From a virus, in the IMG/VR virus record IMGVR_UViG_3300047321_000445, positions 33,311 through 97,310 of that record: a stretch of 64,000 bases of DNA; one strand, 5' to 3'. Shown here piece by piece: positions 36,307 to 44,922 of this stretch. The position numbers and the translations under genes were made by a program. Below the pieces are notes generated by a model that saw nothing but the letters and a program-made list of their open reading frames with translations, had not been told where the DNA came from and did no database searches. Positions within the stretch are counted from its first letter, which is position 1, and each line of letters starts with the position of its first letter.

Positions 36307-38994
36307 GTGCCCCGCTGGAACCCCTTCCGTCGCACCGTCGAGCAGCCTGACACCACCAAGGCCGCCCCCCAGGTGCCGGCCGGGGCGCAGACGTTCACCG
36401 CAACCCAGGTCACGGCGCTCCTCGGCTCGGTCACCGCCAACCCCACCGGCGTCCTCAACCCGCTGCCGCGCACGGATCCGATGGTGGCGTTCGGGCCGGG
36501 TGTGCCGGTGTTCCCTGCGGCGATCGACCCGCTGCGCCCGGACTCGGGCCGCCCCGAGCCGCGGCTGACCGAATACCAGGTGTCGACCAACCTGCCGGGC
36601 GTCAGCGACAGGTTGGTGCCCTGGAAGGTGCTGCGGGACGCGGCCGAGCACGGCGGCCTCCCGCGCCGCTGTATCGAGATCCGCAAGAACGAAGTGTCGA
36701 CGTTGGCGTGGACGGTCACGATCACCCAGGGCGCGGTGGAGAAGGCGCAGGCCGACAACCCCGGCCAGTCGCGTGCCGACGTGGAAGCCGAACTCGGCAA
36801 ACGACTCGGCCCGCACATCGCGCGCTGCACCGCGTTCTGGGAGCAGCCGAACGTGCGCGAAGGCGAGTATTTCGCCGAGTGGGTCAGCAAGGTCCTTGAG
36901 GAACACCTCGTGTTGGACGCGCTCGCGATCTATCCCCGCTACACCTACGGCGGCGACCTGCACTCGCTGGAGGTCATCGACGGGTCCACGATCAAGCCGT
37001 TGCGGGACCACTCCGGTGGCCGCCCGCAGCCCCCGAACCCCGCCTACCAGCAACTGCTGTGGGGCTTCCCTCGAGGCGAGTTCCTCGCCGACGTGGACCC
37101 TGAAGGGCAGATCCTCAACGGGTACCGGTCGGATCAGCTCATCTACAAGCGGCGCAACGTCCGGACGTGGACCCAGTACGGGTACTCGGCTGTCGAGCAG
37201 GCCCTTGAGGACGTCGATGTATGGCTGCGCCGACGGGGCTGGATCCGAGCCGAGTACACCGACGGCGCCGTGCCCCGCGGCCTGCTGAAGCAGGTCAACG
37301 GCGGGCCCGGGTGGACACCGGGGCAGGTCCTCGACTACGAGCGGGGCCTGAACGACGCCTACGGCGGACAGACCGGCGAACGGCACCGGCTGCGCGTCCT
37401 GCCGCCCGGGATGGAGCTCCAGACCCAGGCCGACGTGGCGGAGCGCTACCGCCCCGAGTACGACCTGTTCCTGATCAAGGCGATAGCCGCGCACTTCGAC
37501 GTCACGATCGCCGAACTCGGGTACACCGAGCAGGGCGGTCTCGGGTCCACGGGCTGGCACGAGGGACAGGCGGCCGTTGAACAGCGCAAGGGCACCATGC
37601 CGACGACGCGCTGGTTGCAGCAGCTCATCACCGCCATCAGTCGCCGCCACCTCGGCATGCCGCCCGAGCTGGAGTTTCGGTTCCTCGGGCTGGAGGAGGA
37701 AGACGAGGCGTCGGCTGACCAGGTCGCCGAGAACCGCGTCAAGTCCGGTCGCATGACCTACAACGAGGACCGGGACCGGATGGGCTTGCCCCGCTTCAAC
37801 TTCCCCGAAGCGGACATGCCGATGATCCACGGCTACAGCGGCGTGATCTTCGTGGAAGGCGCCAGCAAACTTGCGGCGGGCGGCGAAGCCGTCAACCCCG
37901 TCACGGGACCGAAGCTGAACGACGCGGACGGCGACGGCAGTATCGACGCCCCCGCAGGGCCCGACAGCGACGTCAACGGCTCGAACCCCGAGAAGCCGGC
38001 CGACGACGGGAGTGGCCAGGCCGACGCGGTCAAGACCGAACTGGCCGCCTACCGGCGCTGGGCCCGAAAGAACCCGACACCGGCGCGGCCGTTCGTCTTC
38101 CAGACCGTCACCAAGGCCGACGCCCCCGACCTGGCCGGGCAGGCAGTCGTCTACGCGGCAGGTGATGACAGCCCAAAAGCCGGTGACGGCCCCGCCCACT
38201 GGCAGGGCTGGGACCGCGACCAGGACACCGCCGACGTGTGGGCGGGCCGCATCCAGCGGGCCCTCACCGCGGCGGTCAACGTCGACCAGCTCGCGGAACG
38301 CTGGCTCGCGCAGGAACTCGTCAAGGCCGACGAGCCCGACGTGGCCGGCGAACTGCAACAGCCCGAGGACGACAGCCACCTTGGCGAGTTCGCGGCCGCC
38401 CTCGCGGCGGCATGGCTCACCGCCCAAGGCATCGACCTGACCGCCACGATGGCCAGTCTCCTCACCGGCATCTGGACCGAAGGATGGGCCATCGGCGCCT
38501 CCGCTGCCCGCGCCCTCATGGACCGGGGCCGGGCGCTGTTCCCATGGCGGCGAGGCAGCCACGAGGACGCCGCGCGGACCCTCACCACACAGTCCGCTGA
38601 CGACCTGGGCACCTTCCGCAGTCGCAACGCCAGCGACGCGCAGACCCTCGCCCGTGGCCGGATGCACGCCCTGGCCAAGACACTGGCCCGGGCCCGCTCG
38701 GAAGGCTGGACCGCCCGGCAACTCGCTGCGCAACTCCGGGGTGTCCTGCGGGATGAGTCGTGGGCGCGACGGACTGCGCTGACCGAGCTCAGCCGCGCGT
38801 CCACCGAGGCCGCCCGCGACGTCTACACCACGGCCGGCCTGACCAGGTGGCTGTGGCACACCGAGCCGGGCGCCTGCCCCGTGTGCCTCGCCAACGAGGC
38901 CGCAGGCCCCCGCGCGTCCGGCGAGACGTGGCCTGACGGATCACAGGCCCCGCCCGCTCACCCGAACTGCCGGTGCACCCTCATTCCGGCCTGA
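36307..38994 (+). CDS. Portal protein fused to MuF-type head morphogenesis domain
   Basis: 895 aa; GTG 36307 follows GGAATGGAGGCGCC. Residues about 1-520 are the portal (LTEYQVSTNLPGVSDRLVPW, RRCIEIRKNEVSTLAW, VLPPGMELQTQADVAERYRP, ITAISRRHLGMPPEL), which forms the DNA entry ring. A disordered Asp/Gly/Pro linker (about 540-590) joins a C-terminal MuF-like domain ending RASTEAARDVYTTAGLTRW, CPVCLANEAAGP and HPNCRCTLIPA. In many phages portal and MuF are separate genes; here one polypeptide would put MuF inside the prohead with each portal subunit. Confidence 0.88.
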   Translation: MPRWNPFRRTVEQPDTTKAAPQVPAGAQTFTATQVTALLGSVTANPTGVLNPLPRTDPMVAFGPGVPVFPAAIDPLRPDSGRPEPRLTEYQVSTNLPGVSDRLVPWKVLRDAAEHGGLPRRCIEIRKNEVSTLAWTVTITQGAVEKAQADNPGQSRADVEAELGKRLGPHIARCTAFWEQPNVREGEYFAEWVSKVLEEHLVLDALAIYPRYTYGGDLHSLEVIDGSTIKPLRDHSGGRPQPPNPAYQQLLWGFPRGEFLADVDPEGQILNGYRSDQLIYKRRNVRTWTQYGYSAVEQALEDVDVWLRRRGWIRAEYTDGAVPRGLLKQVNGGPGWTPGQVLDYERGLNDAYGGQTGERHRLRVLPPGMELQTQADVAERYRPEYDLFLIKAIAAHFDVTIAELGYTEQGGLGSTGWHEGQAAVEQRKGTMPTTRWLQQLITAISRRHLGMPPELEFRFLGLEEEDEASADQVAENRVKSGRMTYNEDRDRMGLPRFNFPEADMPMIHGYSGVIFVEGASKLAAGGEAVNPVTGPKLNDADGDGSIDAPAGPDSDVNGSNPEKPADDGSGQADAVKTELAAYRRWARKNPTPARPFVFQTVTKADAPDLAGQAVVYAAGDDSPKAGDGPAHWQGWDRDQDTADVWAGRIQRALTAAVNVDQLAERWLAQELVKADEPDVAGELQQPEDDSHLGEFAAALAAAWLTAQGIDLTATMASLLTGIWTEGWAIGASAARALMDRGRALFPWRRGSHEDAARTLTTQSADDLGTFRSRNASDAQTLARGRMHALAKTLARARSEGWTARQLAAQLRGVLRDESWARRTALTELSRASTEAARDVYTTAGLTRWLWHTEPGACPVCLANEAAGPRASGETWPDGSQAPPAHPNCRCTLIPA

Positions 38995-39038
38995 CCCCGC
39001 TCTCTTTCGCGCGCCCGCGCACCGGGCGAGGAGGAACC

Positions 39039-40607
39039 ATGCCCCCTGAGTCCACCACCTTCGCGTGGGCCCCCATCACCAAGTCCGAGAAGCAAGACGA
39101 CGGCACGCTCATCGTCTACGGCCCTGCCGCATCCTCCGCCCTCGACCGGGACCATCAGCGCCTTGACCAGGGATGGCTGGACCAGGCCATGCCCGAGTGG
39201 ATGGCCGAGGGCGGCAACGTCCGCGAACAGCACGACGCCAAGCGCGCGGTCGGTGTCGGCGTCGGCCTGTCCAAGGCTGACGACGGAAGGCACCTGCTGG
39301 CTGCGCACATCGTGGACCCGGTCGCCGTGAAGAAGGTGGCGACCGGAGTCCTCAAGGGCTTCTCCGTCGGCATCAAGGCCCCCCAGATCCAGATGGGGAA
39401 GGCGGACGCGCCGAAGGGCCTGGTCACGGGCGGCTCGATCGTGGAGGTATCGCTGGTCGACCGGCCCGCGAACCCCGGCTGCATGTTCGAGCTGGCGAAG
39501 GCCGACGCGGCCGGTGATCTGACGGCTGTCGAGGACGCCCAGGTCGTCGAGAAGACCGACGCCCCGATCACCTCGAAGTCCCACCTGCGGAAGGCCATCA
39601 AGGCGGTCGGCCGCGGCGACGACCACGACGCCGTCAGGCTGCACATCGTCAAGCGGGCCAAGGCCCTCGGATTGGAGGGCATGGTGCCCAGCGATTGGAA
39701 CGGTGACGGCAGCCTCAACAAGGGCGACGACACCGGCGACACCGGCCCGGAGGAGACGGCGGCAGTCGACCCGGCGATGGCGGAGAAGGCTGAGGCAGTG
39801 CTCCGCGAGGTCCGCACCCTCGTGCCGGAACTCGCCAAGGCCGACGACGGCGAGATGGGCAACGAGGGCGGCGACATCACCGGCGCCCAGCAGGCCATCG
39901 CCTGCATCGCCGGCCTGATCGTCGCTGAGGCCGAGAGCCTCGCCGCGGGCAACCTCAACGAGGCGTACGACATCGCCCTGTTGCTGGATGCGGTCAGCTC
40001 GCTCAAGTACTTCATGCGCCGCGAACAGGCCGAGAACCAGGGAGACGACACCGACATGTCCTTCGCCGACACCGCCGACCTGGCCAAGGCCGACGAGCCC
40101 GACACCGCCAAGACCACCGAGCCCGAGGCCGCGAAGAGCGAGCAGCCCGAGGCCGCCAAGACCACCGAGCCCGAGGCCGCGAAGGCCGACGAGCCTGACG
40201 CGGCCAAGGGCGACGGGGTGCAGCCGGAAACCCCGGCCGCCCCCAAGACCACCGAGCCGGCCGCCACCGTGGCGGCCGACTTCATCACCAAGGCAGACGT
40301 CACCGAACTGATCAAGTCGGCTGTTGCAGAGGCCACGACCGCTTCCAAGGAGCGCACCACGGCGCTCGAAGCGGATCTGGCGAAGGCGCAGAAGGCCATC
40401 GAGGAGTTCCGTGCCATGCCGCTGCCGGGCGGGCCTGTTATGACCCGCACCGCCGCGCAGGAGCAGACCGCCCGCCAGAGCGACGCCGATGCGTTGCGCG
40501 CGCAGGCCGACCACTACCTGCGCAAGGCGGATCAGGTACAGGACCGCGACCTGCGCGAGGGCTACCGAGAGAAGGCCCACCAGCTCATGGCCAAGGCCGA
40601 CGCCTGA
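39039..40607 (+). CDS. Prohead protease with long scaffold-like tail (XkdF-type)
   Basis: 522 aa; ATG 39039 follows GCGAGGAGGAACC. Residues about 1-160 are the protease: LIVYGPAASSALDRDHQRLD, GNVREQHDAKRAVGVG (His), GFSVGIKAP (Ser) and VEVSLVDRPANPGC. The middle has DWNGDGSLNKGDD, a calcium-loop-like motif, and helical stretches. Residues about 345-425 are a Lys/Glu/Pro/Ala repeat (KTTEPEAAK). The last 60 residues (QADHYLRKADQVQDRDLREG) are coiled coil. A protease-scaffold fusion would assemble the capsid and then digest itself. Confidence 0.85.
   Translation: MPPESTTFAWAPITKSEKQDDGTLIVYGPAASSALDRDHQRLDQGWLDQAMPEWMAEGGNVREQHDAKRAVGVGVGLSKADDGRHLLAAHIVDPVAVKKVATGVLKGFSVGIKAPQIQMGKADAPKGLVTGGSIVEVSLVDRPANPGCMFELAKADAAGDLTAVEDAQVVEKTDAPITSKSHLRKAIKAVGRGDDHDAVRLHIVKRAKALGLEGMVPSDWNGDGSLNKGDDTGDTGPEETAAVDPAMAEKAEAVLREVRTLVPELAKADDGEMGNEGGDITGAQQAIACIAGLIVAEAESLAAGNLNEAYDIALLLDAVSSLKYFMRREQAENQGDDTDMSFADTADLAKADEPDTAKTTEPEAAKSEQPEAAKTTEPEAAKADEPDAAKGDGVQPETPAAPKTTEPAATVAADFITKADVTELIKSAVAEATTASKERTTALEADLAKAQKAIEEFRAMPLPGGPVMTRTAAQEQTARQSDADALRAQADHYLRKADQVQDRDLREGYREKAHQLMAKADA
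40085..40260 (+). repeat. Coding repeat in the protease-scaffold gene
   Basis: Degenerate copies of ACCGAGCCCGAGGCCGCGAAG encode repeated TEPEAAK. Copy number is likely to vary between relatives through slippage. Confidence 0.6.
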
Positions 40608-40636
40608 TCCAGGCACCACCTCCCCACGACAATCCC

Positions 40637-40673
40637 AAAGACCTCCAACCCGACATCGGGTGGGGGTCTTTTT
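40637..40673 (+). terminator. Intrinsic terminator between protease and capsid genes
   Basis: AAAGACC and ACCCG pair with CGGGT and GGTCTT, followed by TTTTT. A terminator inside the head operon could set capsid expression separately; the capsid gene's ribosome site AAAGGAGG lies just downstream. Confidence 0.75.
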
Positions 40674-40694
40674 GCATGAAAGGAGGGCGGGGCT

Positions 40695-42416
40695 GTGGCT
40701 CTGCCCAGTGTTGACACCCTGTTCGGCGGCACGCCGGACGCTCCCAAGCTGGCCAAGGCCGACGTCGCCACTCGTTTCGACGAGCTCATGTCGGCCGTGG
40801 ACTCCGCACCGGTCCGTACCCTCACCGCGCAGGACATCACCCAGGCGTTCGCGGTCGGGCAGGGTATCGACTTCACCCAGCAGCCCACCACCGCCTACGG
40901 TGCGCTGACGAAGGCTCTGGACACCCCGGAGATCGTCAAGGGCCTGTCCGCGGACGCGCTCGCGTCGGTGACCTCCGCGCTTGCGGAGCTCAAGTCGCAG
41001 CAGCCGGACCTCGTCAAGGACATCTCGCCCACGTCCCCGCTGAGCACGGGTCTGGTGGCGTTCGACCTGGAGGCGCCGGCGAAGCTGCTGACGCCGCGCC
41101 CGACGCCGCTCCGGAACCGGCTGCCGCGCCGCCGTGGCCTCGGTCTGTCGCACCGCTTCAAGGTGATCACCGGGTTCACCGGCACCGGCACCGGTGGTAT
41201 CGGTTCGATCCACCCGGGTATCCAGGACAACACCCAGAACAACTTCGCGCCCTCCGGTGCAGGCAACTCGCTGTTCTACGCGCGAGGCCCGAAGATCAGC
41301 TACGCGGGTTCCGACGTGACGGTGCCCTACGCGCAGTTCTCGGTGTCGGACCAGGTGACGTGGTCGGCGCAGTACGCGGGCCAGGGCTACCAGGACATCC
41401 GTCAGCTGTCCCGCACGTCGCTGATGTACTCCAGCATGCTGCTGGAGGAGCGCATGCTGCTCATGGGCCGTGGCACCGCCGCTGGCTTCTCCGGTGCGCT
41501 CGCCGCGCCGACGGGCCTGACGCTGGGCAGCCCTCGCGCGGCTGTGGCCGGTGAGACCGGCCTGACCGGCGTGACGACGAACATCTTCGTCAAGGTCACC
41601 TCGGACGCGGGTGACTTCGGCCAGTCGGTCCTGTCGACGGCCGCCACCGTGGCGATCACGAACGGGCAGGTCGTGGACCTGACGTTCAACCTGCCCGCTG
41701 GTGCGCTCGGTGCCCGCGTGTACGTGTCCACGGGTGCCTCCGACCCCGGCGACGCGTCGCGCTGGTTCTTCGGCCGCACCGGCAACGGGAAGATCACCAT
41801 CCAGGGTGCGCTGCCCACGTCCGGCACCGCCGCGTCCGCGATCACGGCGGACACTTCGGCGTTCGCCAACGGCTACGACGGCATCCTGCCGATCGTCACC
41901 GGCCCGAACTCGGGCTACGTCAACCGGCTCAACGCTGCCCTGTCCACCAGCAACCCGGGCGTCGAGTTCCAGACCGCGTTCGCGAAGCTGTACGACGCGG
42001 TGAAGGCCGACCCGGACCGCATCCTGTTCAACGGCAGCGACCGCAAGCAGCTGTCGGACACGCTGAAGAGCAGCTCGTCGTCGAACTACCGGATGACGAT
42101 CACGCAGGACCAGCTGACCGGCGTGACCCTCGGCGACGTGGTCAACACGATCATCAACGAGGTCACCGGCAAGGGCGTGGCCGTCGAGGTCCACCCGTGG
42201 CTGCCGCAGGGCAACGCCCCGATCCTGTCCGACACGCTGCCCATCCCGGACACCGAGGTGTCCGACGTGTGGGCGGTGTTCAACGTGCAGGACCTGCTCG
42301 GCGTCGATTGGCCGGTCAACCAGTTTGCGTTCGAGTCGAGCAGCTACTGGTTCGGCACGTTCGTCTGCTACGCCCCGGCCTGGAACGGTGCCATCACCGG
42401 CATCACCGCGGCCTGA
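40695..42416 (+). CDS. Major capsid protein (HK97-like)
   Basis: 573 aa; GTG 40695 follows AAAGGAGGGCGGGGCT. Residues about 1-120 are helical and probably act as a delta/scaffold domain; the core (AKLLTPRPTPLRNRLPRRRG, GPKISYAGSDVTVPYAQFSV, QLSRTSLMYSSMLLEERMLL, DYD-like NGYDGILPIV) fits an HK97-type capsid. Residues about 280-365 (VTTNIFVKVTSDAGDFGQSV, PAGALGARVYVSTGASDPGD) look like an inserted Ig-like domain that would project from the capsid surface. It follows the protease and precedes connectors, the standard position. Confidence 0.88.
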   Translation: MALPSVDTLFGGTPDAPKLAKADVATRFDELMSAVDSAPVRTLTAQDITQAFAVGQGIDFTQQPTTAYGALTKALDTPEIVKGLSADALASVTSALAELKSQQPDLVKDISPTSPLSTGLVAFDLEAPAKLLTPRPTPLRNRLPRRRGLGLSHRFKVITGFTGTGTGGIGSIHPGIQDNTQNNFAPSGAGNSLFYARGPKISYAGSDVTVPYAQFSVSDQVTWSAQYAGQGYQDIRQLSRTSLMYSSMLLEERMLLMGRGTAAGFSGALAAPTGLTLGSPRAAVAGETGLTGVTTNIFVKVTSDAGDFGQSVLSTAATVAITNGQVVDLTFNLPAGALGARVYVSTGASDPGDASRWFFGRTGNGKITIQGALPTSGTAASAITADTSAFANGYDGILPIVTGPNSGYVNRLNAALSTSNPGVEFQTAFAKLYDAVKADPDRILFNGSDRKQLSDTLKSSSSSNYRMTITQDQLTGVTLGDVVNTIINEVTGKGVAVEVHPWLPQGNAPILSDTLPIPDTEVSDVWAVFNVQDLLGVDWPVNQFAFESSSYWFGTFVCYAPAWNGAITGITAA

Positions 42417-42428
42417 TCCCCATCCATC

Positions 42429-42463
42429 GGAGGCCCGCACCCCTGCTTGGGGTGCGGGCCTCC
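42429..42463 (+). terminator. Hairpin after the capsid gene
   Basis: A perfect 15-bp stem (GGAGGCCCGCACCCC with GGGGTGCGGGCCTCC) with a TGCTT loop and no U tract. The GCACCCC...GGGGTGC inner part resembles the duplicated hairpins at 15.3 and 15.8 kb. Confidence 0.7.
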
Positions 42464-42487
42464 GGTGTCCTCTGGAAGGAGACCGGC

Positions 42488-42760
42488 ATGGCACGTCTGT
42501 GCATGCCTGACGGTGCCGTCCGTGGCATCGACATCCAAGGCGCCCAGACCGGCGTCAACACCAGCTACACGCCCGGCCGGGACGGCACCGTCACGGTCGA
42601 CAACCCGCGCCATGAGAGGGCGCTGCGCGAGTACGGGGCGTTCCCCGCGAACCTCGGCGGTCGTGTACGCGGTGGCTATCGCTGCAAGGCGTGCGGCTTC
42701 GGCGCGTTCTTCGCCGCCTGTGGCCGCTGCGGCGGCGTGTGTGAAAAGGAGAACAGCTGA
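42488..42760 (+). CDS. Small zinc-ribbon protein next to capsid gene
   Basis: 90 aa; ATG 42488 follows TGGAAGGAGACCGGC. Residues about 63-88 contain CKACGFGAFF and CGRCGGVCEKE, a four-to-five-cysteine site. The N-terminal half is beta-like (RGIDIQGAQTGVNTSYTPGR). Possibly a minor head or decoration protein by position. Stop overlaps the next start (TGATG). Confidence 0.7.
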   Translation: MARLCMPDGAVRGIDIQGAQTGVNTSYTPGRDGTVTVDNPRHERALREYGAFPANLGGRVRGGYRCKACGFGAFFAACGRCGGVCEKENS

Positions 42761-43083
42761 TGCCTCCCCGTAGGCGCGCTACTGCCGAGGCCGACGACCA
42801 GGCGCAGACCCCGGCGCCGGACCCGGCCCCGGAGCAGCCCGAGACCCCGGCCGCGCCGGCTGCCCACGAGCAGCCCGAGCAGCCCGAGACCCCGGACCCG
42901 GTCACCCCGGACCCGGTCACCCCGGACCCGGTCCCGGTCATCGCGGATGAGGGATGGGAGGCGTCGGCCGCCGCACTCGACAGCGGACCCACCCTGTGCC
43001 GCGACCACTACCCCGACCCCATCCCCACCAGCGTCACCGCCGTCGCCTGCGAACACGGTTCCTGGATCCGCACCGGATCCTGA
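42760..43083 (+). CDS. Proline-rich small protein
   Basis: 107 aa; ATG 42760 overlaps the previous stop. A basic start (PPRRRATAE) is followed by a Pro/Glu/Asp-rich region with three TPDPV repeats, then a small end with CRDHYPDP and CEHGSW. Largely disordered; head-tail joining region by position, function unknown. Confidence 0.65.
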   Translation: MPPRRRATAEADDQAQTPAPDPAPEQPETPAAPAAHEQPEQPETPDPVTPDPVTPDPVPVIADEGWEASAAALDSGPTLCRDHYPDPIPTSVTAVACEHGSWIRTGS

Positions 43084-43110
43084 CCGGCCGAACAAGAGAG
43101 GGGTGGGCTC

Positions 43111-44001
43111 GTGCCAACCGTCCCGTACGTCTCCGCTGCGGCGTTCACCGCCCACCCCACCTACCTGGACCTGGACGACCTGCGCAGCGGGTCCTCATCG
43201 GCGGCCGACCAGACCGCAGCGCTCACAGACCTGCTGCTGACGGCGTCCTCATGGGCCGACGACCAGTGCGGCCTGCCGCGCGGTCTCGGCGCGCACACCA
43301 CCACCCAGCGGACCCGGGCCAGGATCGACCGGAACGGGAACCTGAAGATCCACCCCGACGACATACCGGTGGTCTCGGTGTCGACGGTCGCCTACGGCAG
43401 TACCCCCACCGCGCTGACGACCGTGGACGCGTCGGCGGCATGGGTGGAGGACGAGCGGAACGTGGTGATCCCGCTCGGCGGCGGCGGCCCCTGGTCCGGC
43501 GCGCTGCAATTCGGCGCGCCCTCGTCGGGCGGCGAGATGTTCGTGAAGTTCGGATACACGGCCGGTTTCGTCGCCACCATCCTTACCGCCGCCTCGACGG
43601 CCGGGGCCACCTCGCTGACGGTCGCGGACCCGCTCGCGATCCTGCCCGGCAGCACCTACCGCATCTGGGAGCCCGGCAAGGAAGAGACCGTGGCGGTGTC
43701 CTCGTCGTGGACGCCACCGGCCGTGAGCGTGCCGCCGCAGGCGACCGCGGTTCCCCTCGTCAAGCCCACCATGTTCGACCACCAGGCGGGCCACGACTTC
43801 TCGGGGATGCCGTCCGTGATGCGGCTGGCGATCGTCAACTACACGATCTCGCTGCTGATGAGGCCGGACACAGCGGCCGAGGACTCGTACCCGGACACGT
43901 CCCTGTCGTCGGGCACCCGGTCGAAGGACCCCCGGCGGGACGGTTCCGGGCTGGTCGCCGAGGCCGAACGCATCCTCGCCAAATACGCCCGGGTCAGGTG
44001 A
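43111..44001 (+). CDS. Head-tail connector protein
   Basis: 296 aa; GTG 43111 follows AGAGAGGGGTGGGCTC. N-terminal helices (YLDLDDLRSGSSSAADQTAA, LTDLLLTASSWADDQCG) and a beta insertion (residues about 65-235) fit the gp6/HK97-like adaptor family enlarged by a beta domain; the C-terminal helix (VMRLAIVNYTISLLMRP) is typical. It would attach to the portal ring and begin the neck. Confidence 0.72.
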   Translation: MPTVPYVSAAAFTAHPTYLDLDDLRSGSSSAADQTAALTDLLLTASSWADDQCGLPRGLGAHTTTQRTRARIDRNGNLKIHPDDIPVVSVSTVAYGSTPTALTTVDASAAWVEDERNVVIPLGGGGPWSGALQFGAPSSGGEMFVKFGYTAGFVATILTAASTAGATSLTVADPLAILPGSTYRIWEPGKEETVAVSSSWTPPAVSVPPQATAVPLVKPTMFDHQAGHDFSGMPSVMRLAIVNYTISLLMRPDTAAEDSYPDTSLSSGTRSKDPRRDGSGLVAEAERILAKYARVR

Positions 44002-44008
44002 GCGCGCA

Positions 44009-44539
44009 GTGAGTATCCAATCCGTCATGGACGGTATCGCCGTCTACTTCGGCGGCCCCTACGACCCGGCGACCCGCTCCTATCGGTCGTCTCCGGTGCC
44101 CGGCGTCGGGGTGGTACGGCGGGCCTGGTCCAAGCGTGACGATCACGCGGACTACACGCACGGCATGCCACCCGGGACCCGCACCGGCTGCCAGATCGTC
44201 GTCTGGATCCCGCGCAACAGCGAGTCCCGGCTCACTGTCGGCGGGCCCGGAACCGGGCAGAAGAACGTGCTGTACGAGGTGCAGTTGGCCTGTTACGTCC
44301 GCTCCCACACCCCGCATGCGGAGGACGCACAGGACGACGTGTACGCGCTGCGGGACGCCCTGGCGGCGCACCTGCGCGAGGATCCCACGCTCGGCGGGGC
44401 GGTGTTCCAAGCCGGTGAGCATGTGGACGGCGGCACCGGAACGATCGATTTCGAGTACGGCCAGCCCGAGACGAAAGCCGAGTTGACCAAGAGTTTCGTG
44501 CTGATGACGTTCCCGGCGCTGGAGATCGTCAAGGGCTGA
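44009..44539 (+). CDS. Tail completion/terminator-type protein
   Basis: 176 aa; GTG 44009, 7 bp after the connector stop. An alpha/beta protein with MDGIAVYFGGPYDPATRSYR, GTRTGCQIVVWIPRNSES, KNVLYEVQLACYVRSHTPHA, EDAQDDVYALRDALAAHLRE and FEYGQPETKAELTKSFVLMT. The order of strands and position before the tail tube fit tail terminator or neck proteins. Moderate certainty. Confidence 0.65.
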   Translation: MSIQSVMDGIAVYFGGPYDPATRSYRSSPVPGVGVVRRAWSKRDDHADYTHGMPPGTRTGCQIVVWIPRNSESRLTVGGPGTGQKNVLYEVQLACYVRSHTPHAEDAQDDVYALRDALAAHLREDPTLGGAVFQAGEHVDGGTGTIDFEYGQPETKAELTKSFVLMTFPALEIVKG

Positions 44540-44595
44540 GCGCCCTCGGCCGCGAACCCCTCGCTTCCCTGTTGTCCATCGGACCGGAGTTCCGC

Positions 44596-44919
44596 ATGCC
44601 TGCGAAGTCCCCGACGCCTGAGCCGGATCCGACTCCGGCCGTCGTCGACACCATCCCCGAACCTGCTCCCGCACCCGAGCCCGAGCCTGATGAGGCCGCG
44701 GCCTCGGGCCTGCTCCCGGCCGGGACGTACGCGTTCGTCGGCTCCCTGCCGACCCAGTACCTGCACGTGCCGCTCACCGCCTACCCGGCCAGCAACGACA
44801 GGCCGGCGACCGTCTTCGACTGGGCGTTCGGCGCGCCTCCGGACGGCCGCTGGGAGCCCACCCGCAAGAAGCAGAACCAGCAGCCGGACAACGCCCCGGC
44901 CGACCCGGAAGGGGACTGA
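44596..44919 (+). CDS. Small proline-rich protein before tail tube
   Basis: 107 aa; ATG 44596 has GGAG 8 nt upstream; an in-frame TTG at 44572 is less likely. Residues 1-45 are Pro/Glu-rich and disordered; residues about 48-90 (LLPAGTYAFVGSLPTQYLHV, RPATVFDWAFGAPPDGRW) form a short beta motif. It could be a neck or tail accessory protein; no family recognised. Confidence 0.6.
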   Translation: MPAKSPTPEPDPTPAVVDTIPEPAPAPEPEPDEAAASGLLPAGTYAFVGSLPTQYLHVPLTAYPASNDRPATVFDWAFGAPPDGRWEPTRKKQNQQPDNAPADPEGD

Positions 44920-44922
44920 CCG

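Noticed and set aside
36286-42494. Long minus-strand frames opposite portal, protease and capsid genes
   Set aside because: Same reason: no start sites or domains and they mirror strongly supported virion genes.
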